Origin: Mesorhizobium amorphae
GTDB lineage: Bacteria > Pseudomonadota > Alphaproteobacteria > Rhizobiales > Rhizobiaceae
Length of the DNA stretch: 64,000 nt
NCBI RefSeq assembly: GCF_014843845.1
Contig: NZ_JHQS01000036.1
Coordinates: 1 to 64,000 of the forward strand
Direction of reading: 5' to 3'
Position numbers and translations under genes: made by a program. A model generated the notes under the pieces. That model did not search any database. It saw only the letters and a list, made by a program, of their open reading frames with translations, and was not told the DNA's origin. The first letter of the stretch is position 1. Each line of letters opens with the position of its first letter. This document shows positions 16,096 to 24,920 of this stretch, in pieces.

Positions 16096-17003
16096 AGTTC
16101 GAAGGTATCTACACACCGGCCATCACGCCACTCGGCCCCGACGGGCAGATAGATCGTGACGGCTTCGCGGCGGTGCTCGAGTCGCTCATCGAAGCCGGCG
16201 TGCACGGCATCATCGTTGGCGGATCGACGGGTGAATACTATGCCCAGAGCGCCCAGGAGCGCTTCGATCTCGCTGCCTACGCCAAGGAGGTGATTGGCAC
16301 CCGGCTTCCGCTCATCATTGGAACGGGCGCCACCAGGACAGAGGACTCGGTCGAATACGCCAAGGCGGCGAAGGAGATCGGCGCCGACGCCATTCTCGTG
16401 TCGTCGCCCCCATACGCCTTGCCGACGGAGCGTGAGAATGCGGTCCACGCGCTTACGGTCGACCGCGCGGCGAACCTTCCGATCATGCTCTACAACTACC
16501 CGGCCCGCATGGGAGTGACGATGAGAGAGGACTACTTCTCCCGCGTCGGCAAATCCAGGAACGTCGTGGCCATCAAGGAGAGCTCCGGCGAGATGGGCAA
16601 CCTCCATTTGCTGGCGCGGAAATTCCCCCATATCTCGCTCTCTTGCGGCTGGGACGACCAGGCGCTCGAATTCTTTGCATGGGGCGCCAGGAGCTGGGTC
16701 TGCGCCGGCTCCAATTTTCTCCCGCGCGAGCATGTCGCGCTCTACGAAGCCTGCGTGCTCGAAAGGAACTTCGACAAGGGCCGCGCCATCATGACCGCGA
16801 TGCTGCCGCTCATGGATTTCCTCGAATGCGGGAAGTTCGTCCAGTCGATCAAGCACGGCTGTGAGCTGATCGGGCTGAACGCGGGCCCGGTGCGGGCGCC
16901 GCTGCGCCCGCTCAATTCGCAAGAAAAGCGAACTCTCCAGACTGTCGTCGCCACCTTGAAGCGCACGGTCGCCCAGATCACGTCGGGAGCAAACAATGCA
17001 TGA
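16092..17003 (+). CDS. DapA/NAL-superfamily lyase, likely pyrroline-4-hydroxy-2-carboxylate deaminase-like
   Basis: 303 aa from a TTG that overlaps the TGA of the regulator gene. It is a TIM-barrel class I lyase of the dihydrodipicolinate synthase family: GGSTGEYY (43-50), Tyr134 in LYNYP and Schiff-base Lys162 in AIKESSG. In hydroxyproline catabolism a family member (HypD type) deaminates delta-1-pyrroline-4-hydroxy-2-carboxylate to alpha-ketoglutarate semialdehyde. The neighbours here (FAD oxidase, aldehyde dehydrogenase, epimerase homologue) fit that step, though the motifs alone do not fix the substrate. A true lysine-biosynthesis DapA is unlikely in this operon. Confidence 0.82.
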   Translation: MKFEGIYTPAITPLGPDGQIDRDGFAAVLESLIEAGVHGIIVGGSTGEYYAQSAQERFDLAAYAKEVIGTRLPLIIGTGATRTEDSVEYAKAAKEIGADAILVSSPPYALPTERENAVHALTVDRAANLPIMLYNYPARMGVTMREDYFSRVGKSRNVVAIKESSGEMGNLHLLARKFPHISLSCGWDDQALEFFAWGARSWVCAGSNFLPREHVALYEACVLERNFDKGRAIMTAMLPLMDFLECGKFVQSIKHGCELIGLNAGPVRAPLRPLNSQEKRTLQTVVATLKRTVAQITSGANNA

Positions 17004-18513
17004 ACCTTTGACCGCTACCGAATACAAGGCGATCGCCGCGAACATCCAGTTCCCGACCAATGCCTTCATTGACGGGGCGTTCCGTCCTGCGAATTCCGGC
17101 AAGACATTCAAGACGACCAATCCGGCGACGGGCGACACACTTGCCGAGATCGCGGCGTGCGACTCGACCGACGTCGATCTCGCCGTGGCCAAGGCCAGGC
17201 AAGCCTTCGATGACGGCCGCTGGCATCTCCGCTCGCCTGGCGAGCGCAAGGCCGTGCTGCTCAAATTCGCCAAGCTCCTGGAGCGCAACCGTCACGAACT
17301 TGCGGTCATGGAGAGCCTCGATAGCGGCAAGCCGGTCCGCGAATGCCAGACCGTCGATATTCCGGATACGATCCACACCATCCGTTGGCATGCCGAACTG
17401 ATCGACAAGCTCTATGACAACGTCGCTCCCGTGGGCTCGAACGCGCTGACCATGGTCGTGCGCGAGCCGGTCGGCGTCGTCGGTTGCGTCCTGCCGTGGA
17501 ACTTCCCGCTGCTGATGCTGGCCTGGAAGATCGGTCCGGCGCTTGCCGCGGGATGCTCGGTGATCGTGAAGCCCGCCCAAGAGACGACCCTGACGACGCT
17601 TCGGGTCGCCGAACTGGCGCATGAGGCCGGTATTCCGGCGGGCGTCTTCAATGTTGTCCCGGGCGGCGGCAAGGATGTCGGCGAACCGATCGGCATGCAT
17701 ATGGGCGTCGACATGGTGGCGTTCACCGGATCGACGCCGACGGGTCGGCGCTTCCTGCACTACGCAGCGGACTCCAATCTCAAGCGCGTCGTCCTCGAAT
17801 GCGGCGGCAAGAACCCGGCAGTGGTTCTGGAGGATGCCGAGGACCTCGACCTCGTCGCCGAACAGGTGGTCAACGGCGCGTTCTGGAACATGGGTGAGAA
17901 CTGCTCGGCCACGTCGCGGCTCATCGTCCACGCCAAGATCAAGGACGAGTTGCTGCAACGGATCGGCGCCTATATGCGCGAGTGGAAGACGGGCGATCCG
18001 CTCGACCCGGAAAACCGCATCGGGGCGCTCGTCAGCAAGAGCCATTTCGACAAGGTGAAATCCTTCCTCGGTGACGTGAAGACCGAAAAGCTCTCCGTCG
18101 TCCATGGCGGCGGCACGCACAAGGGTATCTACATCGAGCCGACCGTCGTCGATGGTGTCACGCCTGCGAGCCGCCTGTTTCAGGAGGAGATTTTCGGACC
18201 GATCCTTTCGGTCACGACGTTCAATTCCCTGGCCGAAGCCGTGGCTCTCGCCAACGACACGAACTACGGCCTGACCGCATCCGTCTACACCGGAAGCCTG
18301 CGCAAGGCGATCAAGCTTTCGCGCGAAATCCGGGCCGGCGTGGTGACCGTCAACTGCTTCGGTGAAGGCGACGCGACGACGCCATTCGGCGGCTACAAGG
18401 AATCCGGTTTCGGCGGACGCGACAAGTCGGTCTTCGCGCATGACAATTATTGTGAATTGAAGACGGTCTGGATCGACGTCTCGGATCGCTCGCTCGACGA
18501 GACCATCCGGTGA
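16996..18513 (+). CDS. NAD(P)+-dependent aldehyde dehydrogenase (PuuC-like)
   Basis: 505 aa; its start overlaps the previous stop by 8 bases, indicating translational coupling. It is a full-length aldehyde dehydrogenase with the PWNFP segment, cofactor-loop FTGSTPTGRR, the general-base Glu in LECGGKNP and the catalytic Cys in ENCSATSR. The C-terminal PFGGYKESGFGGRDKS resembles PuuC-type enzymes. In the proposed pathway it would oxidise alpha-ketoglutarate semialdehyde to alpha-ketoglutarate; PuuC-type enzymes otherwise act on amino-aldehydes. It is cytoplasmic. Confidence 0.9.
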   Translation: MHEPLTATEYKAIAANIQFPTNAFIDGAFRPANSGKTFKTTNPATGDTLAEIAACDSTDVDLAVAKARQAFDDGRWHLRSPGERKAVLLKFAKLLERNRHELAVMESLDSGKPVRECQTVDIPDTIHTIRWHAELIDKLYDNVAPVGSNALTMVVREPVGVVGCVLPWNFPLLMLAWKIGPALAAGCSVIVKPAQETTLTTLRVAELAHEAGIPAGVFNVVPGGGKDVGEPIGMHMGVDMVAFTGSTPTGRRFLHYAADSNLKRVVLECGGKNPAVVLEDAEDLDLVAEQVVNGAFWNMGENCSATSRLIVHAKIKDELLQRIGAYMREWKTGDPLDPENRIGALVSKSHFDKVKSFLGDVKTEKLSVVHGGGTHKGIYIEPTVVDGVTPASRLFQEEIFGPILSVTTFNSLAEAVALANDTNYGLTASVYTGSLRKAIKLSREIRAGVVTVNCFGEGDATTPFGGYKESGFGGRDKSVFAHDNYCELKTVWIDVSDRSLDETIR

Positions 18514-19841
18514 ACGACATCGTCGTCAAGCGGCTTCCGGCGGAATCCGGAACCTCGGGCTGGGAGGCGATCAGCAGACGCAGCTTCCCCGTCCGGACGC
18601 TCGACGGCGACATGTCGGCCGACTGGCTGGTCATCGGTGCGGGCTTCGCCGGCCTTTCCGCCGCGCGGCGGCTGTCTCAACTTCGGCCTGGCGACAGGAT
18701 CGTCGTGCTGGAGGCGGGAGAGATCGCCAAAGGCACCTCGGGCCGGAACTCCGGCTACATGATCGACGTGCCGCACAATCTGTCCTCGGGCGAGTATTCC
18801 GTCGCCGACGAGACCGCGACCAAGGTGGAGATCGCTCAGAACCGTTTTGCGATCTCTTTCGCCGCCGACGTCGCCGCGGAATACGACATGTCCGAGCGCA
18901 CCTTCGATCCATCTGGCAAGATCAACAGCGCGGCGACGGAGCGCGGAATAAAGCTCAACGCGAATTATGGCCGCTCGCTCAAGAGCATCGGCGAGGAGCA
19001 CCGCTTCCTGGATGCGGGCGAGATGCGGGAGATCACCGGATCGTCCTACTATCTCGGAGGTCTCTACACGCCGGGCGCCGTGATGATCCAGCCCGCCGAC
19101 TATATCCGCGGTTTCGCCGCCGGGCTGGCATCGAAAGCCGACATATTCGAGCACTCGCCGGTGCTCAAACTCGAGTGCCAGCGCGGAATGTGGAAGGCCG
19201 TATCGCGCAACGGAAGCGTCACGGCGCCGAAAGTCATCCTGGGCATCAATGGCCACATCGAGGATTTCGGCCATTTCCGCGACCGTTTGATGCACATCTT
19301 CACCTACGCATCGATGACGGCCCCCTTCACCTCGAGGTCCACGGGCGAGGACAGGTGGGCCTTGCTTCCGGCTGATCCGATGGGTGCGACAGTCAGGAAG
19401 ATCACCACCGATGGATCCTCTCGTATCGTGATCCGGACCCGGTTCACTTACGACTGGACTGTTCAAGTGGGTGAGAAGCGCCTGGCCGGGATCGCCGCCG
19501 AGCAGCGGACATCCCTGAACGCCCGATTTCCGGATCTCAAGAACGTGCCGTTCGAGCACGTCTGGGCAGGACGGCTTTGCCTCAGCCGGAACCATGTGCC
19601 CGCCTTCGGCGAAATCGAAAAAGGCCTCTACTCCGCGTGCTGCGAGAACGGTCTTGGGACCGTGAAAAGCACGCTTGCGGGCGTCATGGCCGCCGATCTG
19701 GCGACCGGTACCCGCTCGGACATGCTCGACAAATTCTCGGATCAGCCGGAGCCCGCGCGCCTCCCTCCGGAGCCGCTCGCGTGGCTCGGCGTCAACACCG
19801 TGATCCGATGGCAGGAATTGCGTGCAGGCCGCGAGGGATGA
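18510..19841 (+). CDS. FAD-dependent amine/D-amino-acid oxidase (DAO family, PuuB/OrdL-like)
   Basis: 443 aa, start overlapping the aldehyde dehydrogenase stop by 4 bases. The dinucleotide-binding motif VIGAGFAGLSAARR (from ~43) and the TSGRNSGYMID segment place it in the DAO superfamily near gamma-glutamylputrescine oxidase (PuuB/OrdL). Such enzymes oxidise secondary amines or D-imino acids to imines. In this operon the natural reading is oxidation of cis-4-hydroxy-D-proline, or a related cyclic amine, to the pyrroline acted on by the DapA-like lyase. The exact amine is not shown by sequence. Confidence 0.88.
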   Translation: MNDIVVKRLPAESGTSGWEAISRRSFPVRTLDGDMSADWLVIGAGFAGLSAARRLSQLRPGDRIVVLEAGEIAKGTSGRNSGYMIDVPHNLSSGEYSVADETATKVEIAQNRFAISFAADVAAEYDMSERTFDPSGKINSAATERGIKLNANYGRSLKSIGEEHRFLDAGEMREITGSSYYLGGLYTPGAVMIQPADYIRGFAAGLASKADIFEHSPVLKLECQRGMWKAVSRNGSVTAPKVILGINGHIEDFGHFRDRLMHIFTYASMTAPFTSRSTGEDRWALLPADPMGATVRKITTDGSSRIVIRTRFTYDWTVQVGEKRLAGIAAEQRTSLNARFPDLKNVPFEHVWAGRLCLSRNHVPAFGEIEKGLYSACCENGLGTVKSTLAGVMAADLATGTRSDMLDKFSDQPEPARLPPEPLAWLGVNTVIRWQELRAGREG

Positions 19842-19922
19842 GCCCTCGCCGCGCAATATGAAGGCGGAGCCGACCGCGAAGTCTTCAAGTGAAAATGGGA
19901 ACAAAAATAAGGAGTGAGTAAA

Positions 19923-20774
19923 ATGAAGACGTTGTGGAAAGCGCTCTGCGCTGCCGCGATGGTCGGTATGACCATGCTGTCCGCTCAGGCGGAAGAAAAG
20001 AATATTACCGTGGGCACGATGTCGTGGGAGGACCTCACCCCCATCACCGGCATCACCAAGAAGGTGCTTGAAGACGCCGGCTACACCGTAAAGGTCGTGG
20101 ACTTTTCCGAATGGGGCATCGCCTACGCCGCGCTGACCAAGGGCGACATCCAGATCCTCGCCTCGCAGACGGACTATGTCGCCCAGGACTACTGGGACAA
20201 GAACAAGAAGAAGCTCGAGAAGATCTCCCCGGTTTCGCATGGCCTGTTCCAGGGCGTGGCGGTGCCGAAATACGTGACCATCGACTCCATGGACCAGTTG
20301 AACGACAACGCCGACAAGTTCGGCGGCAAGATCGTCGGTATCGAGCCGGGATCCGGTCTCATGCGCGATACGACTAACTCGGTGAAGGCATACGACCTGA
20401 AACTGCAGCTCGTGGAGGGCAGCACCGCTGCCATGACCGCAGCGCTCAAGTCGGCCGTCGACCGCAAGGAATGGATCGCCGTCACCATCTGGGAGCCCTC
20501 CTGGATGATGCAGAAATATGACGTCAAGTTCCTCAAGGATCCGAAGGCAGTTTTCCCGCCGCCGCAGAGCTATTACTGGATCGGCAAGAAGGGCTTCTCC
20601 GCCGACAATCCGCATGCGCGCGAAGTGATCGCCAGCGTCTACGTGCCGCTTGCCGACATCACCGCGATCAACTCTGCCGTCAACGAGGGCAAGACCATGG
20701 ACGAGGCCATCAAGGCCTGGACCGACAGCCATGCTGACCTGCTGAAGCGTTGGGAAAACATCAAGGCCGAGTAA
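19923..20774 (+). CDS. Glycine betaine/proline-type ABC substrate-binding protein (OpuAC/ProX family)
   Basis: 283 aa. The ATG at 19923 is chosen because AAGGAG lies 8 bases upstream. A signal peptide covers ~1-23 (cleavage after SAQA). The OpuAC fold has many aromatics in ligand-loop positions (MSWED, YWDKNKK, TIWEPSWMM, YYWIG), as in binding proteins that cage quaternary ammonium or N-methylated imino acids. It is the periplasmic receptor of the importer encoded by the next three genes. Embedded in a hydroxyproline-like catabolic operon, it probably delivers a carbon/nitrogen source rather than an osmolyte. Confidence 0.9.
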   Translation: MKTLWKALCAAAMVGMTMLSAQAEEKNITVGTMSWEDLTPITGITKKVLEDAGYTVKVVDFSEWGIAYAALTKGDIQILASQTDYVAQDYWDKNKKKLEKISPVSHGLFQGVAVPKYVTIDSMDQLNDNADKFGGKIVGIEPGSGLMRDTTNSVKAYDLKLQLVEGSTAAMTAALKSAVDRKEWIAVTIWEPSWMMQKYDVKFLKDPKAVFPPPQSYYWIGKKGFSADNPHAREVIASVYVPLADITAINSAVNEGKTMDEAIKAWTDSHADLLKRWENIKAE

Positions 20775-20784
20775 TTTCGAAATG

Positions 20785-20810
20785 GCGGGCCGCTCAAATC
20801 GGCGGCCCGC
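20785..20810 (+). terminator. Intercistronic hairpin after binding-protein gene
   Basis: GCGGGCCGC pairs perfectly with GCGGCCCGC across an 8-base loop, 10 bases after the binding-protein stop and without a T-run. Such elements commonly stabilise the upstream mRNA and reduce read-through, giving more receptor than membrane parts. Confidence 0.65.
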
Positions 20811-20852
20811 ACCCGAACTTCGAGAACATGAAGGCCAGCATCAGCCCGGCCC

Positions 20853-21941
20853 ATGGGGAACGCAATGAACACTGCGATGAACGACTCCAGCGAAGTGCTG
20901 GTCGATTGCCAGTCCGTATGGAAGATTTTCGGTGGTCGTGCTCCGGCTGCCGTCAAAGCCATAACCGAACGTGGGCTCTCCAAGACACAGGTGCTGCAGG
21001 ATTTCGACTGCGTGGTGGGTGTCTCGGATGCCAGCCTCCAGGTCCGCCGCGGCGAGATCTTCTGCATCATGGGGCTGTCGGGGAGCGGCAAGTCGACGCT
21101 GATCCGCCTGCTGAACCGTCTGATCGAACCAAGCCTCGGCAAGATCACGGTGAAAGGAAAGGAGATCGCGAAGCTCAATGCATCTGAGCTCCGCGACATG
21201 CGCGCGCGGAATATCGGCATGGTGTTCCAGAGCGTGGCCCTGCTTCCTCACCGAACAGTCCTCGAGAACGCCGCTTTCGGTCTTGAGGCCCAGGGCGTTG
21301 CAAAAGAGGAGCGCCACAGGATCGCCCGCGCGGCCCTCGAAAAGGTTGGGCTTGCAGACTGGACGTCGCGCTATCCCAGGGAACTGTCCGGCGGCATGCA
21401 GCAGCGCGTTGGCCTCGCAAGGGCCATAGCGGCAGATCCCGAGATCATCCTCATGGACGAACCGTTCAGTGCCCTCGACCCGCTGATCCGCCGCCAATTG
21501 CAGGATGAATTCCGACAGCTGACGAAGTCGCTCGGCAAGTCCGCCGTCTTCATCACCCACGACCTCGAGGAAGCCATCCGCATCGGCGACCGCATCGCCA
21601 TCATGAAGGACGGCGTCATCGTCCAGGTCGGAACAGCCGAGGAAATCGTGACCAAACCCGCCGACGACTACGTCTCCGAATTCGTGGCGGGCATATCCAG
21701 GATCCACCTGGTCAAGGCGCACACCGTGATGCGGCCCGTCGCCGAGTTCAAGAATTCGCAGCCGAATTGCGATGTAAACGAGCTGCTTCGGACTTCTCCG
21801 GAGGCCGATATTGGCGAACTGATCGACCTCACCATGCAATCCGATCGCGACGCGGTTGCGGTCGTCGAGAACGGCACTGTGGTCGGTGTCGTCACCATCC
21901 GTGGTTTGCTCCGCGGTGTTGCCGGCAAGCCAGCAGGTTAG
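20853..21941 (+). CDS. Glycine betaine/proline-type ABC ATPase with CBS domain (OpuAA/ProV family)
   Basis: 362 aa from the ATG at 20853 (a second ATG at 20865 is possible). Walker A GLSGSGKST at 74-82, signature LSGGMQQRVGLARA and Walker B ILMDEPFSALDP are intact. The C-terminal ~80 residues (from about 275) look like a CBS region, used in ProV/OpuAA proteins to sense ionic strength or adenine nucleotides. It energises uptake through the two permeases encoded immediately downstream. Confidence 0.92.
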   Translation: MGNAMNTAMNDSSEVLVDCQSVWKIFGGRAPAAVKAITERGLSKTQVLQDFDCVVGVSDASLQVRRGEIFCIMGLSGSGKSTLIRLLNRLIEPSLGKITVKGKEIAKLNASELRDMRARNIGMVFQSVALLPHRTVLENAAFGLEAQGVAKEERHRIARAALEKVGLADWTSRYPRELSGGMQQRVGLARAIAADPEIILMDEPFSALDPLIRRQLQDEFRQLTKSLGKSAVFITHDLEEAIRIGDRIAIMKDGVIVQVGTAEEIVTKPADDYVSEFVAGISRIHLVKAHTVMRPVAEFKNSQPNCDVNELLRTSPEADIGELIDLTMQSDRDAVAVVENGTVVGVVTIRGLLRGVAGKPAG

Positions 21942-21956
21942 GTCGGGAGGGGGCAA

Positions 21957-22805
21957 ATGGACATTTCAGTCATTACAGACACGTTCGATGCCTGGACGGA
22001 TACTACGCTCGGCTGGATCAGCGACAACGGCGAATGGTTGTTCGAATTTATCCGGAGCGTGCTTGAAGGAACCTACGACGGCGTCCTGTGGCTTCTGCAA
22101 CTGGCACCGTTTTATGTGATCGCCATTATCGCAGCGTTGCTCGGATGGCGATTGATCAACGCTTTGTCCGGCGTCCTCGCGGGGCTTGCCCTGGTCTTTT
22201 GCGCTGTCATGGGCCTCTGGACCGAAACCATGAGCACATTGGCCCTGGTGATCACCGCCACGATCCTCGCCCTTTTCGTCGGCATTCCCATTGGCATCGT
22301 GGCGGGCTTTGTCAGATCGTTCGACCGATTTCTTGAGCCGGTGCTCGACCTGATCCAGACCCTGCCGCCTTACATCTATCTGCTTCCTGCGATCGCGCTG
22401 CTCGGCTATGGGCCCGCGACCGCGCTCATCGCCACCTTTATCGTCGCGATGCCGCCCGCCATTCGGCTCACCTCGCTTGGCATCCGCATGACACCGCTCG
22501 AATTCATCGAGCTTGGCCAGGCAAGCGGCCTGACACCCTGGCAGATGTTCATCAAGATCAGGCTTCCTTTCGCCATTCCAAGCGTGATGGCAGGGATCAA
22601 CCAGAGCTTGATGATGGCGTTCGGCATGGTCGTCATCGCGGGTATCGTCGGTTCGGGAGGTCTCGGCGAGACCATCTATTCAGCCGTGCGCACGCTCGAC
22701 ATCGCCACGTCGATCAACGCCGCGATCGCGATCGTCATCCTGACCATGGTGCTTGACAGACTCACTCAGAGCGCGGCCCGCCGTGCCAGCGGAGAAGCGA
22801 GATGA
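21957..22805 (+). CDS. ABC permease, ProW/OpuAB family (first of two)
   Basis: 282 aa, with an N-terminal amphipathic stretch of ~40 residues and then about six membrane helices (for example FYVIAIIAALLGWRLI). The EAA coupling loop is present (ELGQASGLTPWQMFIKI). The stop overlaps the start of the second permease gene (ATGA), so the pair is translationally coupled and likely forms a heterodimeric channel. Confidence 0.9.
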   Translation: MDISVITDTFDAWTDTTLGWISDNGEWLFEFIRSVLEGTYDGVLWLLQLAPFYVIAIIAALLGWRLINALSGVLAGLALVFCAVMGLWTETMSTLALVITATILALFVGIPIGIVAGFVRSFDRFLEPVLDLIQTLPPYIYLLPAIALLGYGPATALIATFIVAMPPAIRLTSLGIRMTPLEFIELGQASGLTPWQMFIKIRLPFAIPSVMAGINQSLMMAFGMVVIAGIVGSGGLGETIYSAVRTLDIATSINAAIAIVILTMVLDRLTQSAARRASGEAR

Positions 22806-23650
22806 ACCCTGATCTGGTCCGGTTTTCGCCGGGAGCTTACCTGGCCCCTGTAGTGGATTGGCTGAATACGAACTTCCATCCGTTCTTCGATGCGGTGACC
22901 AAGCTGATCGAAGCCGTGCTGAGCGCGATCGAAGCCACTCTCCTCTACCCGCCGCCCTACGCGACGATCGTCGTTGCAGTCCTTCTCGCCGCCTTCTTCG
23001 TCGGCGTTCGGGTCTCGGTGGTGACAGCCATCGCGCTCACCTTCTGCTTGCTGGCCGGGTTCTGGACCGCCTCGATGCAGACGCTGGCACTGGTGACGGT
23101 GGCGGTGATCATTTCCGTGTCGATCGCCTTCCCGCTCGGCATCCTGGCATCGCGGTATAAGAAATTCGAGGCCGGGATCCGGCCCGTGCTGGACATCATG
23201 CAGACCGTGCCGCCGTGGGTCTATCTCATCCCCGCCGTCATGATCTTCAGCCTCGGCCGTGTGCCGGCAATCATCGCGACGATCGTCTACGGCATACCTC
23301 CGATGCTGCGCCTGACCACCCTGGCCTTCAACCAGGTGCCGAAAGACCTCATGGAGCTTGGCCATGCGACCGGGACTTCACCGCGGTCGATTCTGTTCAA
23401 GATCGAAATCCCCTCGGCCACCCCGACACTGCTGGTCGGCCTCAACCAGTGCATCCTCCTGTCGCTGGCAATGGTCGTCCTGGCGGGCCTCGTCGGAGCA
23501 GGCGGTCTTGGAGCCGAAGTGACGCGGGGACTGACGCGGATGGAAATGGGTCTCGGCCTCCGGGCCGGACTGTCGATCGTCGCGCTTGCGATCTTCCTCG
23601 ACAGGCTTTCCAGGGGCGCGCTGGAACGCGGTCGGAGTCCCGTAAGGTAA
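22802..23650 (+). CDS. ABC permease, ProW/OpuAB family (second of two)
   Basis: 282 aa, the same length as its neighbour and clearly related, with its own EAA loop (ELGHATGTSPRSILFKI). Most ProXWV systems use one permease gene product as a homodimer. Two adjacent distinct permeases suggest a heterodimer, and so a specialised substrate path. It is the last transporter gene before the epimerase homologue. Confidence 0.9.
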   Translation: MNPDLVRFSPGAYLAPVVDWLNTNFHPFFDAVTKLIEAVLSAIEATLLYPPPYATIVVAVLLAAFFVGVRVSVVTAIALTFCLLAGFWTASMQTLALVTVAVIISVSIAFPLGILASRYKKFEAGIRPVLDIMQTVPPWVYLIPAVMIFSLGRVPAIIATIVYGIPPMLRLTTLAFNQVPKDLMELGHATGTSPRSILFKIEIPSATPTLLVGLNQCILLSLAMVVLAGLVGAGGLGAEVTRGLTRMEMGLGLRAGLSIVALAIFLDRLSRGALERGRSPVR

Positions 23651-23676
23651 GCCGCCTGACCGCAAAAGGAAAAACC

Positions 23677-24675
23677 ATGCGCCGCAGTTTCTTCTGCATC
23701 GATTCCCACACCTGCGGTAATCCGGTCCGTCTGGTCGCGGGAGGTGGCCCCTTGCTGCCGCATGTCCCGATCGCCGAGCGGCGTGACCTGTTCATGCGCG
23801 ACCATGACTGGATCCGGCAGGCATTGATGTTCGAACCGCGCGGGCACGACATCATGTCGGGCGCGATCATCTATCCTGCGTATCGTGAGGACTGTGACTT
23901 CGCCGTGATCTTCATCGAAGTCAGCGGCTGCCTGCCGATGTGCGGCGCCGGCACGATCGGCCTGGTGACGGCGGCAATCGAGGAAGGCCTCGTAACGCCC
24001 AGGGTGCCGGGCAGACTGTCGATCGAGACGCCGGCCGGCAGGGTCGATATCGAATACGAGAAGCCGGGCGCGTTCGTGGACTCCGTCCGGATGTTCAACG
24101 TTGCCAGCTATCTGCATGCCGCGGACGTCGCCGTCGATATCCCCGGTCTCGGCCGGCTCGTCGTCGACATCGCCTATGGCGGCAACTACTACGCCGTCGT
24201 CGAGCCGCAGGAAACATGGCAGGGCCTGGACGGAATGTCGGCGAGCGACATCGTGGACCTCAGCCGCAGCCTCCGCGACGCACTCGAACCCGTCTGCGAT
24301 CCAGTCCATCCCGAAGACGACAAGATACGCGGCGTGCACCACGCCATCTGGTGCGGCAAGCCTTCCAGCGGCAACGCCGACGGCCGCGGCGCGGTGTTCT
24401 ACGGCGACAAGGCCATCGACCGTTCACCAGGCGGCACTGGAACTTCGGCCCGCATGGCGCAACTCCATGGCAAGGGGCGGTTGAAGGTCGGCGACACCTT
24501 CCGCCAGGAAAGCCTGATCGGCACGGTGTTCGAGGGCCGCGTCGAGGCGGAGGCCGACATAGGCCCCTTCAAGGGCATCAAGCCCAGTGTCGGCGGCTGG
24601 GCGCGGATCATCGGCCACAACACGATCTTCGTCGACGATCGCGATCCGTTGGCCCATGGGTTCCAGATCAACTAG
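23677..24675 (+). CDS. Proline racemase/4-hydroxyproline epimerase homologue lacking second catalytic Cys
   Basis: 332 aa from the ATG at 23677; the frame extends upstream, but that part overlaps the permease gene. It matches the 4-hydroxyproline 2-epimerase group over its full length (IDSHTCGNPVRLVAGGGP, FEPRGHDIMSG, VDIAYGGNYYAVV, DDRDPLAHGFQ). The first catalytic Cys is present (Cys89 in PMCGAGTIG), but the His two residues later, usual in PMCGHG, is Ala91. The second catalytic Cys of the usual SPCGTGT is Gly252 (SPGGTGT). Trans-3-hydroxyproline dehydratases carry Thr at the second position, so this is neither standard class. It could be a one-base enzyme, a lyase, or specific for an altered substrate. 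Confidence 0.85.
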   Translation: MRRSFFCIDSHTCGNPVRLVAGGGPLLPHVPIAERRDLFMRDHDWIRQALMFEPRGHDIMSGAIIYPAYREDCDFAVIFIEVSGCLPMCGAGTIGLVTAAIEEGLVTPRVPGRLSIETPAGRVDIEYEKPGAFVDSVRMFNVASYLHAADVAVDIPGLGRLVVDIAYGGNYYAVVEPQETWQGLDGMSASDIVDLSRSLRDALEPVCDPVHPEDDKIRGVHHAIWCGKPSSGNADGRGAVFYGDKAIDRSPGGTGTSARMAQLHGKGRLKVGDTFRQESLIGTVFEGRVEAEADIGPFKGIKPSVGGWARIIGHNTIFVDDRDPLAHGFQIN

Positions 24676-24686
24676 GCGAAGCCTAG
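24672..24686 (+). terminator. Short hairpin at the epimerase-homologue stop
   Basis: CTAGGC-GAA-GCCTAG is a perfect 6-bp stem that includes the stop codon, followed by TGTTTGG. It is a weak terminator candidate. Confidence 0.35.
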
Positions 24687-24920
24687 TGTTTGGTGAACAT
24701 TGGGCGCGGAGGTGTGATCGGCGGAGTTGGATGGCAAGGAGCGGCGATCGACGCAGTTATTCTACGACGGTGGCGTCGTTTGTGGACCACAACGGGACGA
24801 CAGCGGCTGGCATCATTTGCGATGCGGGAAAGCGGTTTCGAAACTGCGATCGAAGTTGGTCCGAACGCAGCGCCTCAGACGGCGCTGGCGCTGGCGGCCA
24901 GATGGGCAGAGGGTTAGGCC

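Noticed and set aside
24690-24917. 75-codon frame between the epimerase homologue and the AraC-type gene
   Set aside because: It begins at a TTG with no ribosome site and matches nothing recognised; the gap is better treated as non-coding.
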